Origin: Gloeomargaritaceae cyanobacterium C42_A2020_066
Lineage (GTDB): Bacteria > Cyanobacteriota > Cyanobacteriia > Gloeomargaritales > Gloeomargaritaceae
DNA length: 35,786 bases
NCBI GenBank assembly: GCA_015272465.1
Contig: JACYLR010000099.1
Location: 1 to 35,786, forward strand
Reading direction: 5' to 3'
Shown here: positions 35,374-35,786 of the stretch, piece after piece
Layout: every line of letters begins with the position of its first letter
How positions within the stretch are numbered: the stretch's first letter is position 1
Made by a program: the position numbers and the translations under genes
The notes under the pieces: generated by a model
Databases searched by the model: none
Seen by the model: only the letters and a program-made list of their open reading frames with translations
Told to the model about the DNA's origin: nothing

Positions 35374-35724
35374 ATGGGCGAACCCTCTAGCCAGGAAATC
35401 AAAGAACTTATCCTTGCCTTGGATAAGAAAATAGATGTTGGCTTCGCTGCGATTTCAGGGGAGATTAACCGAGTTGAGGAGAAACTAGGCGGCGAGATCA
35501 AGCGGGTCGAGGAGAAGCTGGGAGGAAAAATCAAGCGGGTTGAGGAAAAATTGGGTGGCGAAATCAAACGCCTAGAAGGTGAACTCAACCGTATTGAAGA
35601 GAAAATTAATGGTATTGACAAGCGTCTAGCCAATGAAGAATTCATCAGCCGCAGCGCTTTCACCGCCGTGGTTGTGAGTGTAATGGCCGGCCTAGTAAAG
35701 TATAGCCGTTTCATTCAGGTTTGA
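35374..35724 (+). CDS. Small coiled-coil protein with hendecad repeats
   Basis: 116 aa, no recognised enzyme domain. Residues 33-65 are three 11-residue repeats (RVEEKLGGEIK, RVEEKLGGKIK, RVEEKLGGEIK), followed by a looser fourth (RLEGELNRIEE) and more coiled coil to about residue 86. Eleven-residue periodicity suggests a right-handed or nearly straight helical bundle. A hydrophobic segment (about 96-108, FTAVVVSVMAGLV) near the C-terminus may anchor it to the membrane. The last codons (YSRFIQV plus stop) lie within the dispersed repeat, copy B. The start is ATG 35374. Similar small coiled-coil proteins are common in cyanobacteria; the function is unknown. Confidence 0.75.
   Translation: MGEPSSQEIKELILALDKKIDVGFAAISGEINRVEEKLGGEIKRVEEKLGGKIKRVEEKLGGEIKRLEGELNRIEEKINGIDKRLANEEFISRSAFTAVVVSVMAGLVKYSRFIQV
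35470..35568 (+). repeat. Three tandem 33-bp units within the coiled-coil gene
   Basis: Each 33-base unit encodes R-V-E-E-K-L-G-G-(E/K)-I-K. The units differ mainly at third codon positions, so the array is older than the ppk2 duplication and has been kept at the protein level. A degraded fourth unit follows. Confidence 0.9.
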
Positions 35725-35786
35725 GACACTCAGCCTCACCTCTCCATGTCCGCCAGACACCGTCCATATAAGACTTCTAGGGTAGG
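35701..35786 (+). repeat. Dispersed repeat, copy B (continues past the window edge)
   Basis: This is the partner of 6084-6169 with 7 mismatches in 86 bases, same orientation. Its first 24 bases encode the last 7 codons and stop of the coiled-coil protein; the remaining 62 or more bases are non-coding and include TCCGCCAGAC. The right boundary is not visible. Confidence 0.9.

Larger units (their letters stand above)
378..35693. repeat. Highly iterated palindrome GGCCGGCC (about 73 copies across the window)
   Basis: Copies counted by eye include 378, 606, 733, 1578, 1800, 1899, 2404, 4938, 5205, 5343, 5514, 6661, 6665, 6773, 7382, 7695, 7699, 7790, 7794, 8970, 9199, 9462, 9993, 9997, 11361, 11365, 12624, 13207, 14077, 14648, 15144, 16028, 18085, 20776, 22019, 24159, 24555, 25720, 26842, 27570, 28413, 29340, 30880, 32361, 32753, 33611, 34347, 34635, 34731, 34914 and 35686. 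Overlapping GGCCGGCCGGCC doubles occur about ten times. About two would be expected at roughly 59% GC. Copies occur in all three reading frames (Ala-Gly-Arg, Gly-Arg-Pro, Arg-Pro-Ala) and in intergenic DNA. The role is analogous to HIP1 by inference. The count is approximate. Confidence 0.9.

Noticed and set aside
1-35786. CRISPR arrays, rRNA operon, complete insertion sequences or prophage
   Set aside because: No regularly spaced repeats, rRNA core sequences, transposase or phage structural genes were seen on either strand.

Overview
This window is chromosomal DNA from a GC-rich, phycobilisome-containing cyanobacterium. The markers are chlH (Mg-chelatase large subunit), psaK (photosystem I), cpcT (phycobiliprotein lyase), ycf23, a RemA-type DUF370 protein, a Ycf29-like response regulator and a short cyanobacterial-type ribosomal protein S1. 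I cannot name the species. The strongest genome-wide signature is the octamer GGCCGGCC, counted by eye about 73 times in 35.8 kb, against about two expected from base composition. The usual cyanobacterial palindrome GCGATCGC (HIP1) was seen only once.

Layout. 1-2.4 kb: 3' part of a membrane iron-sulfur protein fused to HEAT-like and cNMP-binding-like domains, convergent with remA. 2.8-3.7 kb: a lower-GC ppk2 with an in-frame 24-bp tandem duplication. 4.1-5.6 kb: gltX. 5.6-6.3 kb: an AT-richer gene desert holding one copy of an 86-bp dispersed repeat; the other copy is at the right-hand end. 6.3-9.4 kb: a tight minus-strand operon (thioredoxin-like ferredoxin, ycf23, DegT/DnrJ/EryC1 aminotransferase, cyclic-nucleotide phosphodiesterase-like). 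9.5-14.2 kb: an unknown protein, a MazF-type toxin-antitoxin pair, a PcrA/UvrD helicase, and a DUF433 antitoxin followed by an internally deleted toxin relic. 14.2-18.2 kb: chlH. 18.5-22 kb: FHA protein, lepA, a DUF98 chorismate-lyase-like gene and a NarL-type regulator. 22.1 kb: the SRP RNA gene (ffs), immediately followed by a lipoate-ligase-family gene that overlaps a convergent site-2 protease. 24.2-25.5 kb: psaK, a stand-alone cNMP-binding protein and an unknown membrane protein. 25.7-27.6 kb: an HlyD-type adaptor and a pentapeptide-repeat lipoprotein. 27.5-30.4 kb: divergent iron-type ABC ATPase and permease. 30.5-33.4 kb: ABC-2 permease, rpsA, rplU and rpmA. 33.4-35.8 kb: M20 amidohydrolase, cpcT and a small hendecad-repeat coiled-coil protein whose 3' end lies inside the dispersed repeat.

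Most genes are housekeeping or photosynthetic and are tightly packed. Four convergent pairs overlap at their 3' ends by 32, 32, 101 and 70 bp. The accessory pieces (ppk2, the two toxin-antitoxin loci, the deserts at 3.7-4.1 and 5.6-6.3 kb) are poor in or free of GGCCGGCC. No CRISPR array, rRNA, tRNA or complete insertion sequence was recognised. The best candidates for something undescribed are the GGCCGGCC system, the dispersed repeat that supplies a gene's C-terminal codons, and the toxin relic.
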